Shown piece after piece: positions 1 through 10,368 of a stretch of 64,000 nucleotides of DNA. Both the position numbers and the translations under genes were made by a program. Source of the stretch: Zygnema cylindricum (lineage: Eukaryota; Streptophyta; Zygnematophyceae; Zygnematales; Zygnemataceae); assembly GCA_037447655.1 (NCBI GenBank), contig JBBHKE010001531.1:30439-94438 (forward strand), in the 5' to 3' direction. The notes under the pieces were generated by a model. The model worked only from the letters and a program-made list of their open reading frames with translations. It was not told the DNA's origin and did not search any database. Position 1 is the first letter of the stretch, and the number at the start of each line of letters is the position of its first letter.

Positions 1-864
1 CGTGATATTTGTAATATACATACCTTATATGTTTATTATTTTTTCACGAAGAACACCCCCTCGCTCATCCCCCCCGCCCCCCCCCCGTTCCCCCTCCAAC
101 TATGTATCGAGATAATTTTTTGTTGGTCCCGCAACAATAAATCGAAGATGATTAAGTCATTCATCGTTTCATTTAAGTAAAACTGAGCAATTTATTATTG
201 GTTGTGCTGCAGGTCTTAGGGTCAACATTTAGGGCCTCGAGTCACCATTATTACTACCGATAATGATTCATGTTGTGCTAGTATTTTTCAAAGGGTTTGC
301 AAAGTATCTCGTGATATTTTTATGTTTTACAGCGTAGAAGGACCGTCAAACGGAATTGTTACTTGGATTAGAAAGGTGTTTATCATTTGCGAAAGTTGTA
401 ATTGTTACTATCTAAATATCGGGCTGAAGTCGCACACAAGACACAACATTAAATTGTAATAAACCAATGAATGAAATAACCTACTACGAAAAGTAAAACA
501 TTATTCGTAAAATAAAATAAATCGAGTTACTTTCATGCCATTAGCCAAACCTTACCAAAAGTACGATTGTCGGCTATCAATTTTTAACGCATTATTCATG
601 CTCAATCACACATTAAAAAATTTTAAATTTACGAGTTTCAAATTAAAGACGAATTAACAATTTTCCTTCTTATCCATGTACTATACAAATGATGATTTAA
701 ATTGTAAGTGTGCATGACCAATAAGGCTTTGTGGTAGCAATGTTTATAAAATATGAGCATAACAGCCAAAAACGTAAAAAAATAACAATTAAATATTTGT
801 AAAAATCATCAAAAGTGAATAGATAATAAATACCAGTATGCTTTAAAAATAGGTTATAACTAGG
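1..864. other. AT-rich flank, no gene seen
   Basis: No credible reading frame or RNA gene was found here. A short C-rich run lies near 55-85. The stretch ends at the 5-bp target duplication (GTATG, 865-869) of the large LTR element that follows, so it is the original insertion flank. Confidence 0.6.
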
Positions 865-869
865 GTATG

Positions 870-1838
870 TGTAACAGGATTTCCTACCTCTCTCAAAATC
901 CCATTACTTCAATCACTTTCAACCACACATTCCACACATTGGAAAATACACATCCACATTGGAAAACACTCACATAAGGATAAACTTTAAATTAGAAGAA
1001 GCTTCTGTCCACATAATATTAGCTTGGTCTCTTGCCCTCGTGGCTCAACCCTTCAAATTAAAGTGTTTCCTCTACTCTCCACTCTTAATAATTCTATCTT
1101 TTAACTACTAAAACACTATTTAGTTAGTTAGAGATTTCAATGCAAAAAATGCCTTTTCTCCAATTTGGTATTAATCGCTTAGGACCAAGATCAGCCGGAA
1201 TTTCCACAAACTTTTCCTAAGGAAAAGATGTCTACTCTCCTCTTACACTTCACTATTTATCCATCATCGCCCTGAAATCGCCAGGCCAGAGTCAACACTC
1301 CGTTTTAACAGGCTTTTACGTGGGCCAATCATTGATCAGCAAAGACTCAGACTGAACAATGCAAAAACGTGCGAAATCTCTTACTAACTACTTAGCACTT
1401 TATTAACAAATCAAATGTTACGTTTCACTACGTAACATTTATGTGCAAAAGTGCGCGCCAAACGAAACGCGACTTTGCACGATCGTGCGTAACAAATTTC
1501 GCACGCGAAACTTCCAACGAAATTCCCTTAAGTAAAAGTGATGTTTCGTACTAAAATTTGTACGAAAAGAACCACCGTGCATACTAAACGTTTCGTTAGA
1601 ACTTTATGAAACGTACACGCGTAATTTTGGTACTAATTTGACCCTTAACCCGTTTCAATGATACCCAATTGTTATTAAGACCCCACGCTATCACCTAAAT
1701 ACACCCATCGCTATAACTTTTATAATATAACTCCAAATAGCGTGATTCTTTCGCGGAAGTCTACCAAATTTAGTACTCTATAATCATAATACATAAATAC
1801 CCTTTTATAAACAAGTTTGATCCGCTATTGTTGTTACA
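870..1838 (-). repeat. 3' LTR of the minus-strand Ty3/gypsy element
   Basis: This is 969 bp, beginning TGTAACA and ending TGTTACA, and it matches 9396-10363 almost base for base. It follows the polypurine tract on the minus strand and is flanked outside by the GTATG target duplication. Confidence 0.93.
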
Positions 1839-1850
1839 CCCTCTCCCCTC
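1839..1850 (-). other. Polypurine tract of the gypsy element
   Basis: On the minus strand this reads as an uninterrupted run of G and A directly before the 3' LTR. This is the expected primer for plus-strand DNA synthesis in an LTR element, and its position confirms the element's orientation. Confidence 0.8.
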
Positions 1851-2659
1851 AGCCATGGCTTCATCTCGCTCTTATAAGTCTTCAGTGACTACGACAAGTG
1901 TGGGGACTCAAGAGAGAGATTATGAGTCAGATACATTGAGTTATCTATCCCCTTTTCTTTTATAATTTAAGACCATGAAAAAACATCACAAATTCCAAAT
2001 TTCTACATCATTTAGGGGACACTTGAAATCTTGGTCCGTTTGAACTGCGCTAAAAATCAAAGTAAGTTCGCTAAGATTGAAGTACATGGAGACACACCTT
2101 AATCTCTCCATCCATGACAACTGATTGACTGTCAAATTTAAACTCAACGGTACATAACTTGTACCGATGTGTACTTAAAATGTACAATCTTTGACAAAGT
2201 GACGTAAGTGACTACGCGCAACCAAAATAGTCACTGCGATAAATGATTCCCATGTGATAATCAGTTCGCAACTTTTTTTGCAACTTTTCAGTCACGTTGC
2301 TACGCTTCTTTAATGGACCAAAATAGTCACTGCGATGACCGATTCCCATGTGATAATCAGTTCGCAACTTTTTTTGCAACTTTTGTGTCACGTTGCTACG
2401 CTTCTTTAAGGGTGAACGTTCGTAAGGCGTTCCAAGTAATCGTACAGCCACGTTTACTTGCAATAATATTTTTATCACTCCTCATTTGGGTCGTGCCAGC
2501 GAGGCAGAAAATTATTACACGTTTGATTGCGATTAGAACCACGTAGGATCTTGTTTGGCCGGCAAGGAATAATAAAAGATTCGAAAAGCACAAAATCTGG
2601 ATGGCGTATGTATGGACGAACGCATATTAAAACGTTTATGAGCGCTACGCGAATGTACA
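1851..2659. other. Unassigned internal stretch of the gypsy element, with a tandem repeat
   Basis: No recognisable coding sequence was found between the polypurine tract and the nested LTR. Two imperfect copies of a 96-bp unit lie head to tail at 2221-2412 (both begin accaaaatagtcactgcgat). The stretch may be the non-coding 3' part of the host element or part of the nested insertion. Confidence 0.5.
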
Positions 2660-3176
2660 TGTAACAGGGTTACAGAATTGGGTACTTAGTAGCTAGGGCT
2701 ATGCTGTTATAACTGCAATTGCAGAGCAACGCAGCTGCGAGTCCGGAGCAGCGCAGCTGCGATTCCAGACCAACGCAGCATAGCTGCATAGCAACTTAGT
2801 GGCGTAGCAACTAGTAGCGCAGCGGCGTAGCAGCACAGCATAGCAATGCCGCAATTGTGTAGATTGAACTGTATAGTTCTAGAAGGAAGTTTGGATAGAT
2901 CTGGGATTGGCCGCGAAGGTCCACGTGTACAGCTGTATAGTACTAAGTTGACTAGCAGTTAGCTAGTTTAAATAGGCGAGTAGACCAAGTGAATGGGACC
3001 GGAAGTATACCTCAAGTAGACTTACGCAGCTAGCGCAACCTTGTACTCTCTTTTCAAGTAATAAAGCCCAACCCTTTCTGTGAGTTCTGTGTGCTCCTGT
3101 TGTTGCTACGGGGAGATCCTTGGTGTTTTCCGCTGTGCATTGTGACGTGTTGTGGGGTATTGTTGCCTCTTTTACA
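2660..3176 (+). repeat. 5' LTR of a second, plus-strand Ty3/gypsy element
   Basis: It begins TGTAACAGGG and ends TTTTACA immediately before a good primer-binding site, which fixes the right edge. The left edge is inferred from the TGTAACA start. The middle holds a cluster of CAACGCAGCTGCGA-like motifs. It is unrelated in sequence to the 969-bp LTRs around it. No matching 3' LTR is present in the window. Confidence 0.7.
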
Positions 3177-3190
3177 TTGGTATCGGAGCA
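3177..3190 (+). other. Primer-binding site (tRNA-iMet type)
   Basis: TTGGTATCGGAGCA directly follows the LTR end. Plant LTR elements typically use TGGTATCAGAGC, complementary to the initiator methionine tRNA 3' end, so one position differs. Confidence 0.75.
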
Positions 3191-3210
3191 ATCACCCGTG
3201 ACTCGACAGC

Positions 3211-4118
3211 ATGGACGAACACGGTGTATCCACTACAGAAATGTTGGCGCAAGTGCTGAGGGAGTTGGAAAGTGTGAGGTTACAGAACGCGCAGCTGAGT
3301 AACACTGTCACAGCCTTGGAGTCGCGTATAAGGGAGCGACCCCATGGAGGCGTAGAGAGAGACTCCCGGAGACCGAAATTAAGAAATCCCGACGAGTTTG
3401 ACCCTACAAGACACAGAAGCCTTGATTCATGGCTATTCTCCGTGGGGAACTATCTCGAGAATTTTCCTAGCCTGTCGCACCGTGAGAAGATTCACTACGC
3501 GGGTGGTCTTCTTAAAGGGGCAGCGGGGGCTTGGTGGAGAACATTGGTAGAGGACGATGAGTCACCGACCGTCTGGGCGCTCTTCGTTCAACTCCTCCGC
3601 GACACTTGGCAGCCTGTCAACACGGTGAAGGCGGCGAGAGATAAGATCGCAGTATTGAAGCAACGAACTTCAGTGATGGAGTTTACGCAGAGGTTCTTGG
3701 AGTGCAAAGTTCAAATACCTACGATGACGGAGGATGAAGCCGTGGATCGTTACGTGAAGGGGCTTAAGTCGTCTATTCGTAGAGATGTGGAACAATGACT
3801 TGCTCGGGAAAGCACAACTCCCCCTCTCTTAGCAATCATCCACTTTGCGGAGCGGACCGATTCGGTCGACTTTAACCTCCGGAGACCTTATCACTACGGG
3901 TCGAGCAATAGCGGAGGAAACCGACGAGACGAAGGTCCAACCCCCATGGAGCTCGGCGCAATTAATGAGGATAAGGAAGCGGTCAACGTCCTGCGGAAAA
4001 AGAAGAAAACCGCCAAGACCAAGACCAATGACTTGTCCCCCGAGGAAATCCAACGGAGGAGGCAAAATGGCCTATGCTTCCAGTGCGGTTCTCCGGATCA
4101 CATGGCTCGGGAGTGTCA
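3211..4118 (+). pseudogene. gag: Ty3/gypsy gag with an in-frame stop and a zinc knuckle
   Basis: The ATG at 3211 lies just after the PBS. The frame holds a coiled-coil-like N-terminus (LRELESVRLQNAQLSNTVTA) and then a retrotransposon gag domain containing DSWLFSVGNYLENFP, GAAGAWW and VWALFVQLL. A single TGA at 3796-3798 interrupts it. The same frame then stays open to a CCHC knuckle (CFQCGSPDHMARECQ) ending near 4117. CAA-CGA to CAA-TGA is a plausible CpG-deamination change. At about 4119 the sequence switches abruptly to the integrase of the minus-strand element, so protease and pol are absent. This is a non-functional fragment. Confidence 0.85.
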
Positions 4119-5139
4119 GCATTTAATTCTTGCCTCCTTTGTGCCTCCACTAATGAATCCCTGACATTTTTCCAAATTTTTTGAACGTATTCCCAAAACT
4201 CTGTTCGAGAACCCCTATTCTCTTGAGTGACCCATGTTATTAAGTCCAATGCTTCTCTAGGTTGGTATCCGTATGCAACTTTAAATGGCGAGAATCCTGT
4301 ACTAGCATGTTTACATGAATTGTATGCAAATTCCATAAATGGCAGTTTAGATTCCCATGTGTTCTGAACTCCACTGCAAACAGTCCTAAGCATTTCCTCT
4401 AGTGTACGGTTCATCTTTTCTGTCTGTCCATCTGTCTGAGGATGATAAGCGGTACTCATTTTCAATTCAGAGCCTAAATTTTGCTGTAATTCTTTCCAAA
4501 AAGCAGACGTAAATTTAGAATCTCTATCACTGACTATAGATAGAGGAACTCCATGATGTCTGACCACGTTGTCAAAATATAACTTGGCAATATCTACAAC
4601 TGAATGAGGGTTTTGCAAGGGATAAAGATTGTCATTTTACTGAACCTATCGACTACCACCATGATACCGTCATTCCTTTTAGATGTAGCAGACAACCTAA
4701 CAATAAAATCCATACTGACAGATTCCCACGGTCTTTCGGGGATATCCAAAGGTTTTAAGAGACCTTAAAGTTTTTGGGTACTGGGTTTACTTTGATGGCA
4801 AGGGACACAACTTTCCATGTGTTTTGACACCTCTTTTGCCATCCCAGGCCAAAACATTCTACTTTGCAATCGACTAAGAGTTTTATCTCGACCTAGATGT
4901 CCTAAATGCTCATGAGCTTCCCGTAAAATTTGTTTTCTTAAGTCTCCCACTTCAGGAATGCATAATCTATCCCCAATTTGCAAATACAGTAAACCATCCT
5001 CTAGTCTAAAGTTTTTGATATGTCTCTCATTCAATGGGTCAGAATTCCCTCCCGAAATGTTCTTGTAAATCACAACAAAATAAGGATCTTTATCATAACC
5101 ATTTCTAACTGTATGTAAAAACAATTCATCTTGAACCAT
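4119..5139 (-). pseudogene. Ty3/gypsy integrase, 3' truncated and interrupted
   Basis: Read on the minus strand, the N-terminal HHCC zinc module (HEHLGHLG, then CVPCHQ) lies at about 5139-4770. A stop follows, and then the core with MDFIV, SDRDSKF and TDGQTEKMNRTLE carries the expected D, D and E catalytic residues in about 4700-4350. The frame ends at the junction with the opposite-strand gag near 4119, so the C-terminal domain is lost. At least one stop and one frame change occur between the zinc module and the core, so no full integrase can be made. Confidence 0.85.
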
Positions 5140-5144
5140 AACAC

Positions 5145-6400
5145 TTATTTCGAAACATCTAATAAAGGATTTGCGACTACATTTGTCTTCCTATGAATAT
5201 GTTTGACATTAAATCTGAAATATGCTAATTTCTGCATCCACCTAACTTGTCTGCCAGTCATAATCTGCGCATCACTTAATCTTTGTAAATAAGAGAGTGT
5301 TTTATTATCACAGTGAACTGTAAATTTTTTATTATGCAAATAACAACGCCATTTCACCAATGCATGTACAATTACAAGTAATTCGTTTTCCTGTGCTGTA
5401 TAGTTCTTTTCAGCATCATTAAATTTTCTGGACTCAAAAGCAATAGAATGAAAGTGTTTGCCGACTTTTTGACTTATGACTGCACCTATACCTTTATCAG
5501 ATGTATCTGTAGTGATTAAAACTTCAAATTCTCCGGCAGGGTCAGGATACACCAGTGTAGGGGCAGAGGTCAACTTCCCTTTAAATTCCTCGAAAGCTCC
5601 ATCATGATCAAGTCCCCACACAAACGTCTCCTTCTCCCGAAGTAAATCTGTCAAAGGTGCGGCGATCATACTGAAATTCTTGATAAATTTCCTGTAATAA
5701 GTGGTCAATCCCAAAAACGATCTAACTTCTGTGACATTAGTAGGTTGTTTCCAATTTTGGATTGCTAAAATTTTGGATGGATCTGTTTTAACACCTTCCC
5801 CACTAACTATGTGTCCCAAAAATAATTGTTCACTTTTAAGAAAACTAGATTTTGACAATTTTCCATATAATTTTCTTTCTCTTAACGTTTCCAAAACTTT
5901 TTTTAAATGAATTATATTTTGTTCTTTAGATTCATTGTAAGCTAAAATATCAACTATAAACACTTGGACAAACTCATCTATGTAATCTGAAAAAGGTTTG
6001 GTTCATTAATCTTTGGTAAGTAGGCGGTGCATTCGTTAAGCCGAATGGCATCACTATCCATTCGAAATGACCCACCCTAGTCCTGAAAGCAGTTTTATCA
6101 ACATCTTCAATTCTAATCGGCACCTGCTTAAAGCCACTACGCAAGTCAATCAACGAAAATACTTTAGCAGCTTTTAAACGATCTATCAAATCATAAATTA
6201 AAGGTAACGGATACTTATCCTTCACCGTAATCTTATTCAGACTACGATAATCGACACACATTCTCAACGTTCCGTCTTTTTTTTTGACCAAGAGAATGGG
6301 TGCTCTGTACGGTGATTTGCTGGGCTGAATATGTCCTTTCTCTAAGAGTTCTTTGATCTGTTTCTTTAACTCCTCCTGCTCAAAAAAACTGTGTTTATAA
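5145..6400 (-). pseudogene. Ty3/gypsy reverse transcriptase and RNase H, catalytically defective
   Basis: The RT part (about 6400-5700, minus strand) shows [21 protein letters not shown] and the [10 protein letters not shown] block. A frameshift at about 5974 lies in a run of T. The motif normally ending in DD reads FIVDIL here, so one catalytic aspartate is replaced by valine. RNase H follows (about 5640-5145) with ITTDTSDKGIGAVISQ, the region that usually reads TDASD, then the QENELLVIVHAL block and a degenerate end where DALSR is expected. The family assignment is clear. The combined changes mean no polymerase activity is expected. Confidence 0.87.
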
Positions 6401-6402
6401 AT

Positions 6403-7305
6403 TTATGTGACAGAAGGATTACATCCAGGTTCAAGGTTAATAACATGTTCTACATCTCGAGAAGGTGGCCTTCCCGAGGGTAGATCACTTGGGAAAACAT
6501 CTTGAAATTCAAAAATCAAATCTTTAACAGCAACATCAGATGTATTGATGTTAGTTACAAAATCAGATTTTAGTTTTTCGAAAGTTTGAGTGGTGTCTGA
6601 TTTAGTGATGACATCAATGTTAGTGTTTTCTCCCCCTCTTTCATCAGTAACTGCCTCAGTTACTAATAAGAAGAAAAGATGATTTGTTTTATCTTTTAAG
6701 TGTTTTTTAAATTGTTTAGCAGATATCAAACCTTCCACTCCCAATCTGGTTATGTTATTTATATGATTCCTATGCAATGTCTTAGGAGATAATGCTTGCA
6801 AAACCTTCTAACCGTTTTCAGACCTCACTTTCAAGGTGTTAATTTCCCAATTAATTTGAGGATTGTGTTCAGTTAACCAAGGCTTTCCCAAAATTAGTTC
6901 TTCACTTCCCAAATTCATTATTTCACACACAACTTTCATTTTATGACCCTGGATATCAACTTCTATCGTGTCAGATTATAAGTCTAATGTGGACTTATTA
7001 CCATTTGCCACTTGAACATTTAAAGGCTTTTCACTTATGACAGTAGGAATTCTATTTTCCTCTACAAACTTATATGAAATAAAATTATGTGTGGCACCTG
7101 AATCAACCATTACTCTCAATGGTTTTCCTGCCACTAATGACTCGAATCTAATCAAATTGTGTCTGGTGTCATCATTACTTAACAGTCCTAACATAGGTCT
7201 GTTGTTGAGAATTTCATCAGAAGGATTCTTTAAACTATGCAGTGTAGTGAGAATCATAATAAATTCAACTATCGTAACTTTTCCATTCATTAATTTGCCC
7301 TCCAA
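6403..7305 (-). pseudogene. Ty3/gypsy protease and linker to reverse transcriptase
   Basis: On the minus strand the aspartic protease signature VMVDSGATHNFIS lies at about 7110. A TAA at 6976-6978 interrupts the domain. The same type of sequence then continues through a segment with LGKPWL to the conserved pre-RT block FQDVFPSDLPSGRPP near 6500. Another stop at 6403 separates it from the RT block. It is part of the pol polyprotein of the element. Confidence 0.82.
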
Positions 7306-7355
7306 AGTTAACTCTTTAACTTCTGGATGTGGTTGACTCGACTGAGGACTTTCAG

Positions 7356-8671
7356 TTAGTCTTTTCCGTTTCCCACCTCGTGGGCTTCCTGCTCAACTAG
7401 GTATAATGCAATATCCTCTTGGAGACCTTCATTTACATCGACTAATTTGAGAGAACCTTTATCTGTACAGTCTTTAGCGTAATGATCTGGACCTCCGCAT
7501 TTGAAACAAGTGACTTTCTTTTTGGGTTTTATGCAATCCCTACCAAAAAGTCCCTCCTCTCCACAGTTATAACAGTTAATCTTTTTCAGTTGTGCACACT
7601 CAAATGCTCTATGACCCTTTCTCTGACAAATAGTGCATGTGGGGATGGTAAGGTTAGGCTTCTGGGCATTAATGCTTCGTTTATGACTTTTAATGTACCC
7701 TCCTCTATTGTTAAATTTATTTCCTGCATTAACACTATGTCCACCCCTTTGATTTCCCTTGAAGATATTTTGCCTATTCACCAGACCAGCATTCAGACCC
7801 TCTTCAACAAATTCCTCCTCATCCCACTCTAATACTTCATTCAAATTACCCCTGAGTGATCGAGTTTCCCGATTATACCCCAACTGATCCTCTAATTTCA
7901 ATGACTTATCTTGTAATTCCTTCAAATTTATAATTTTTTGATGTTTTAGTTCTGATTTCAGTATATGATTCAAATAGTTCAAGAAATGCAATTTAGCCAT
8001 TTCATCAGTCAAACCTATGACATGAATACTAGATGAGTCAAATTCCACAATATAATCCTTCACAGATCCAGTCTGCTTACAATTTAGCCATTTTTCTTCC
8101 ATTCTGGATTTAAAAGTGACAGACAAGAAACGTGATTTGATCGCGGTTTTAAAAGTTTCCCAATCAGCATTATCATGAATCAATTTAGACCTTCTCTGAG
8201 TATAATACCAAATCTGAGCATCGCCTTTCAGACAGTTAACAGCAAAAGAAGTGTAATCATCACGATCGCAATTTCTAGACTCCAAATAATATTCCATATG
8301 AAAAATCCAAGCATCCAACTCATCAATCCTCTCACCATCAAACGATGGTGCCTCACTAATAGACAATTTCAGATCCTTTATCTTCTTAGGTCTATCATGA
8401 TCATCCTCCCTAAAACTCGCATTCATTTTACTACTCTCACCCTTTTGGTCATTCATATCATTCTTGGTCTGAATAATTTAATAAGTCCATCTAATTTCTC
8501 ATTTGAAACATTTCCATTTTCTTTGACAACTTTTAATTCACTTTTCAATTCGGAAATGGTTTCATCCACAGCGGCAGCATGATTATTAAATCTTTTGACC
8601 AATTTCACTGTCCTCTTCTTCAACACATTCAACGCATTCTCCATTTCACGTTTCCATGCAGAATTTGCCAT
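7356..8671 (-). pseudogene. gag: Ty3/gypsy gag in two overlapping frames
   Basis: The first frame starts at the ATG ending at 8671 (MANSAWKREMENALNVLKK) and is a predicted coiled coil. It stops at 8453. The second frame opens at 8456, overlapping in an ATGA, and runs 366 codons to 7356. It holds the gag domain (DAWIFHMEYYLESR, GDAQIWYY) and three zinc knuckles: CTICQRKGHRAFEC, CYNCGEEGLFGRDC and CFKCGGPDHYAKDC. The middle knuckle has Leu where His is expected. The split could be a one-base indel in a single ancestral gag or a real stop-restart arrangement. The former is more likely in a decayed copy. Confidence 0.85.
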
Positions 8672-8677
8672 TATCAC

Positions 8678-9381
8678 ACAATGAAATCAAGCAAAAGAAA
8701 GATAAAGTATAATTTCCCAATGAAATTTGATGCAGATTTGAAGTCCTCAGATTGCTCCAATCCAAGACTTCTTCTCCTTAACTAATCATTTAAAAGGATC
8801 AAGATCTGAGAAATTAAAAAGGCATTGACAGTAAGTTTGTACAAATTCAAATTTTCAATTTCCCAACATTGAAACAGAAGGTAAGAATTTCCCCATAAAT
8901 TTTGCAACAGCGAAATTGAAATCAATCAAAAGTAACAATTTAGGGTTTGAAAAGTTTTGAGTCATTTCTGGACTCCTTTGCTCTTGAAGAAGTAAAGTAC
9001 TCCACTTTCCTTCTCCTCCATTAGCAAATTTCCACTTCCCACTACATCAAGATTTTTTACTCTCTAATCCTCACATCCTCACCCTTCATGGCTTCAAGCC
9101 CTCCCTCTACAGATGAATCATTGCTAAGAGAAGGCAAGTTTGTTTGGCCTCTAGGTAATTGGAGTGAGCTTCAGCGGTGGCTACACTGCCCACCCCGCCT
9201 TAGTCTTGAGGACCTAAGCACGCCCCACATCTAACCAGCGGCCGCTGGTAGTGTGGTCACTTAGTTTCCCTCCAATTCCCTACCACTCACATTGTGGTTC
9301 CACCAACCCGGGTCAGAGCACCCTCACCGGTCACGGCAGTCGATTTTCGGGTGAGCAAGCTTCTCTTTGGCTTTTAACCAA
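8678..9381 (-). other. Untranslated leader of the gypsy element
   Basis: This lies between the PBS and the first gag ATG. No reading frame of note was found. It contains a GC-richer block around 9160-9340 with a NotI-like palindrome (gcggccgc). Confidence 0.6.
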
Positions 9382-9393
9382 GCTTTGATACCA
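9382..9393 (-). other. Primer-binding site (tRNA-iMet type)
   Basis: The minus strand reads TGGTATCAAAGC two bases after the 5' LTR. It differs by one base from the usual plant TGGTATCAGAGC, so initiator methionine tRNA priming is likely. Confidence 0.82.
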
Positions 9394-9395
9394 TA

Positions 9396-10363
9396 TGTAA
9401 CAGGATTTCCTACCTCTCTGAAAATCCCATTACTTCAATCATTTTCAACCACACATTCCATACATTGGAAAATACAGATCCACATTGGAAAACACTCACA
9501 TAAAGATAAACTTTAAATTAGAAGATTCTTCTGTCCACATAATATTAGCTTGGTCTCTTGCCCTCGTGGCTCAACCCTTCAAATTAAAGTGTTTCCTCTA
9601 CTCTCCACTCTTAATAATTCTATCTCTTAACTACTAAAACACTATTTAGTTAGTAAGAGATTTCAAATGCAAAAATGCCTTTTCTCCAATTTGGTATTAA
9701 TCGCTCAGGACCAAGATCAACCGGAATTTCCACAAACTTTTACAAAGAAAAGATGTTTACTCTCCTCTTACGCTTCACTATTTATCCATCATCGCCCTGG
9801 ACTCGCCAGGCCAGAGTCAACACTCCGTTTTAACAGGCTTTTACCTGGGCCAATCATTGATCAGCAAAGACTCAGACTGACCAATGCATAAACGTGCGAA
9901 ATCTCTTACTAACTACTTAGCACTTTACTAGCCAATCAAACGTTACGTTTCACTACGTAGCATTTACGTGCAAAAGTGCGCGCCAAACGAATCGCGACTT
10001 AGCACGATCGTGCGTAACAAATTTCGCACGCGAAACTTCCAACGAAATTCCCTTAAGTAAAAGTGACATTTCGTACTAAAATTTGTACGAAACGAACCAC
10101 CATGCATACTAAACGTTTCGTTGGAACTTTATGAAACGTACACGCGTAATTTCGGTACAAATTTGACCCTTAACTCGTTTCAATGATACCCACTTGTTAT
10201 TAAGACCCCACGCTATCACCTAAATACATCCATCGCTATAACTTTTAAAATATAACTCCAAATAGCGTGATTCTTTCGCGGACGTCTACCAAATTTAGTA
10301 CTCTATAATCATAATACCTAAATACCCCTTTATAAACAAGTTCGATCCGCTATTGCTGTTACA
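9396..10363 (-). repeat. 5' LTR of the minus-strand Ty3/gypsy element
   Basis: This is 968 bp, TGTAACA to TGTTACA, matching 870-1838. It is followed outside by the GTATG target duplication at 10364-10368, the same five bases that precede 870. Confidence 0.93.
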
Positions 10364-10368
10364 GTATG

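Larger units (their letters stand above)
870..10363 (-). mobile_element. Ty3/gypsy LTR retrotransposon, minus strand, structurally complete but coding-dead
   Basis: The element is bounded by two near-identical LTRs (870-1838 and 9396-10363). Both start TGTAACA and end TGTTACA. A perfect 5-bp target duplication GTATG lies outside (865-869 and 10364-10368). Read on the minus strand the order is LTR, PBS, gag, protease, reverse transcriptase, RNase H, integrase, polypurine tract, LTR. Integrase after RNase H is the Ty3/gypsy order. The coding part is broken by stops and frameshifts, the RT catalytic motif is changed, and the integrase C-terminus is missing because a piece of an opposite-strand gypsy element occupies roughly 2660-4118. 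The two LTRs differ at scattered positions by eye, so the insertion is not very recent. It cannot be autonomous. Confidence 0.93.
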
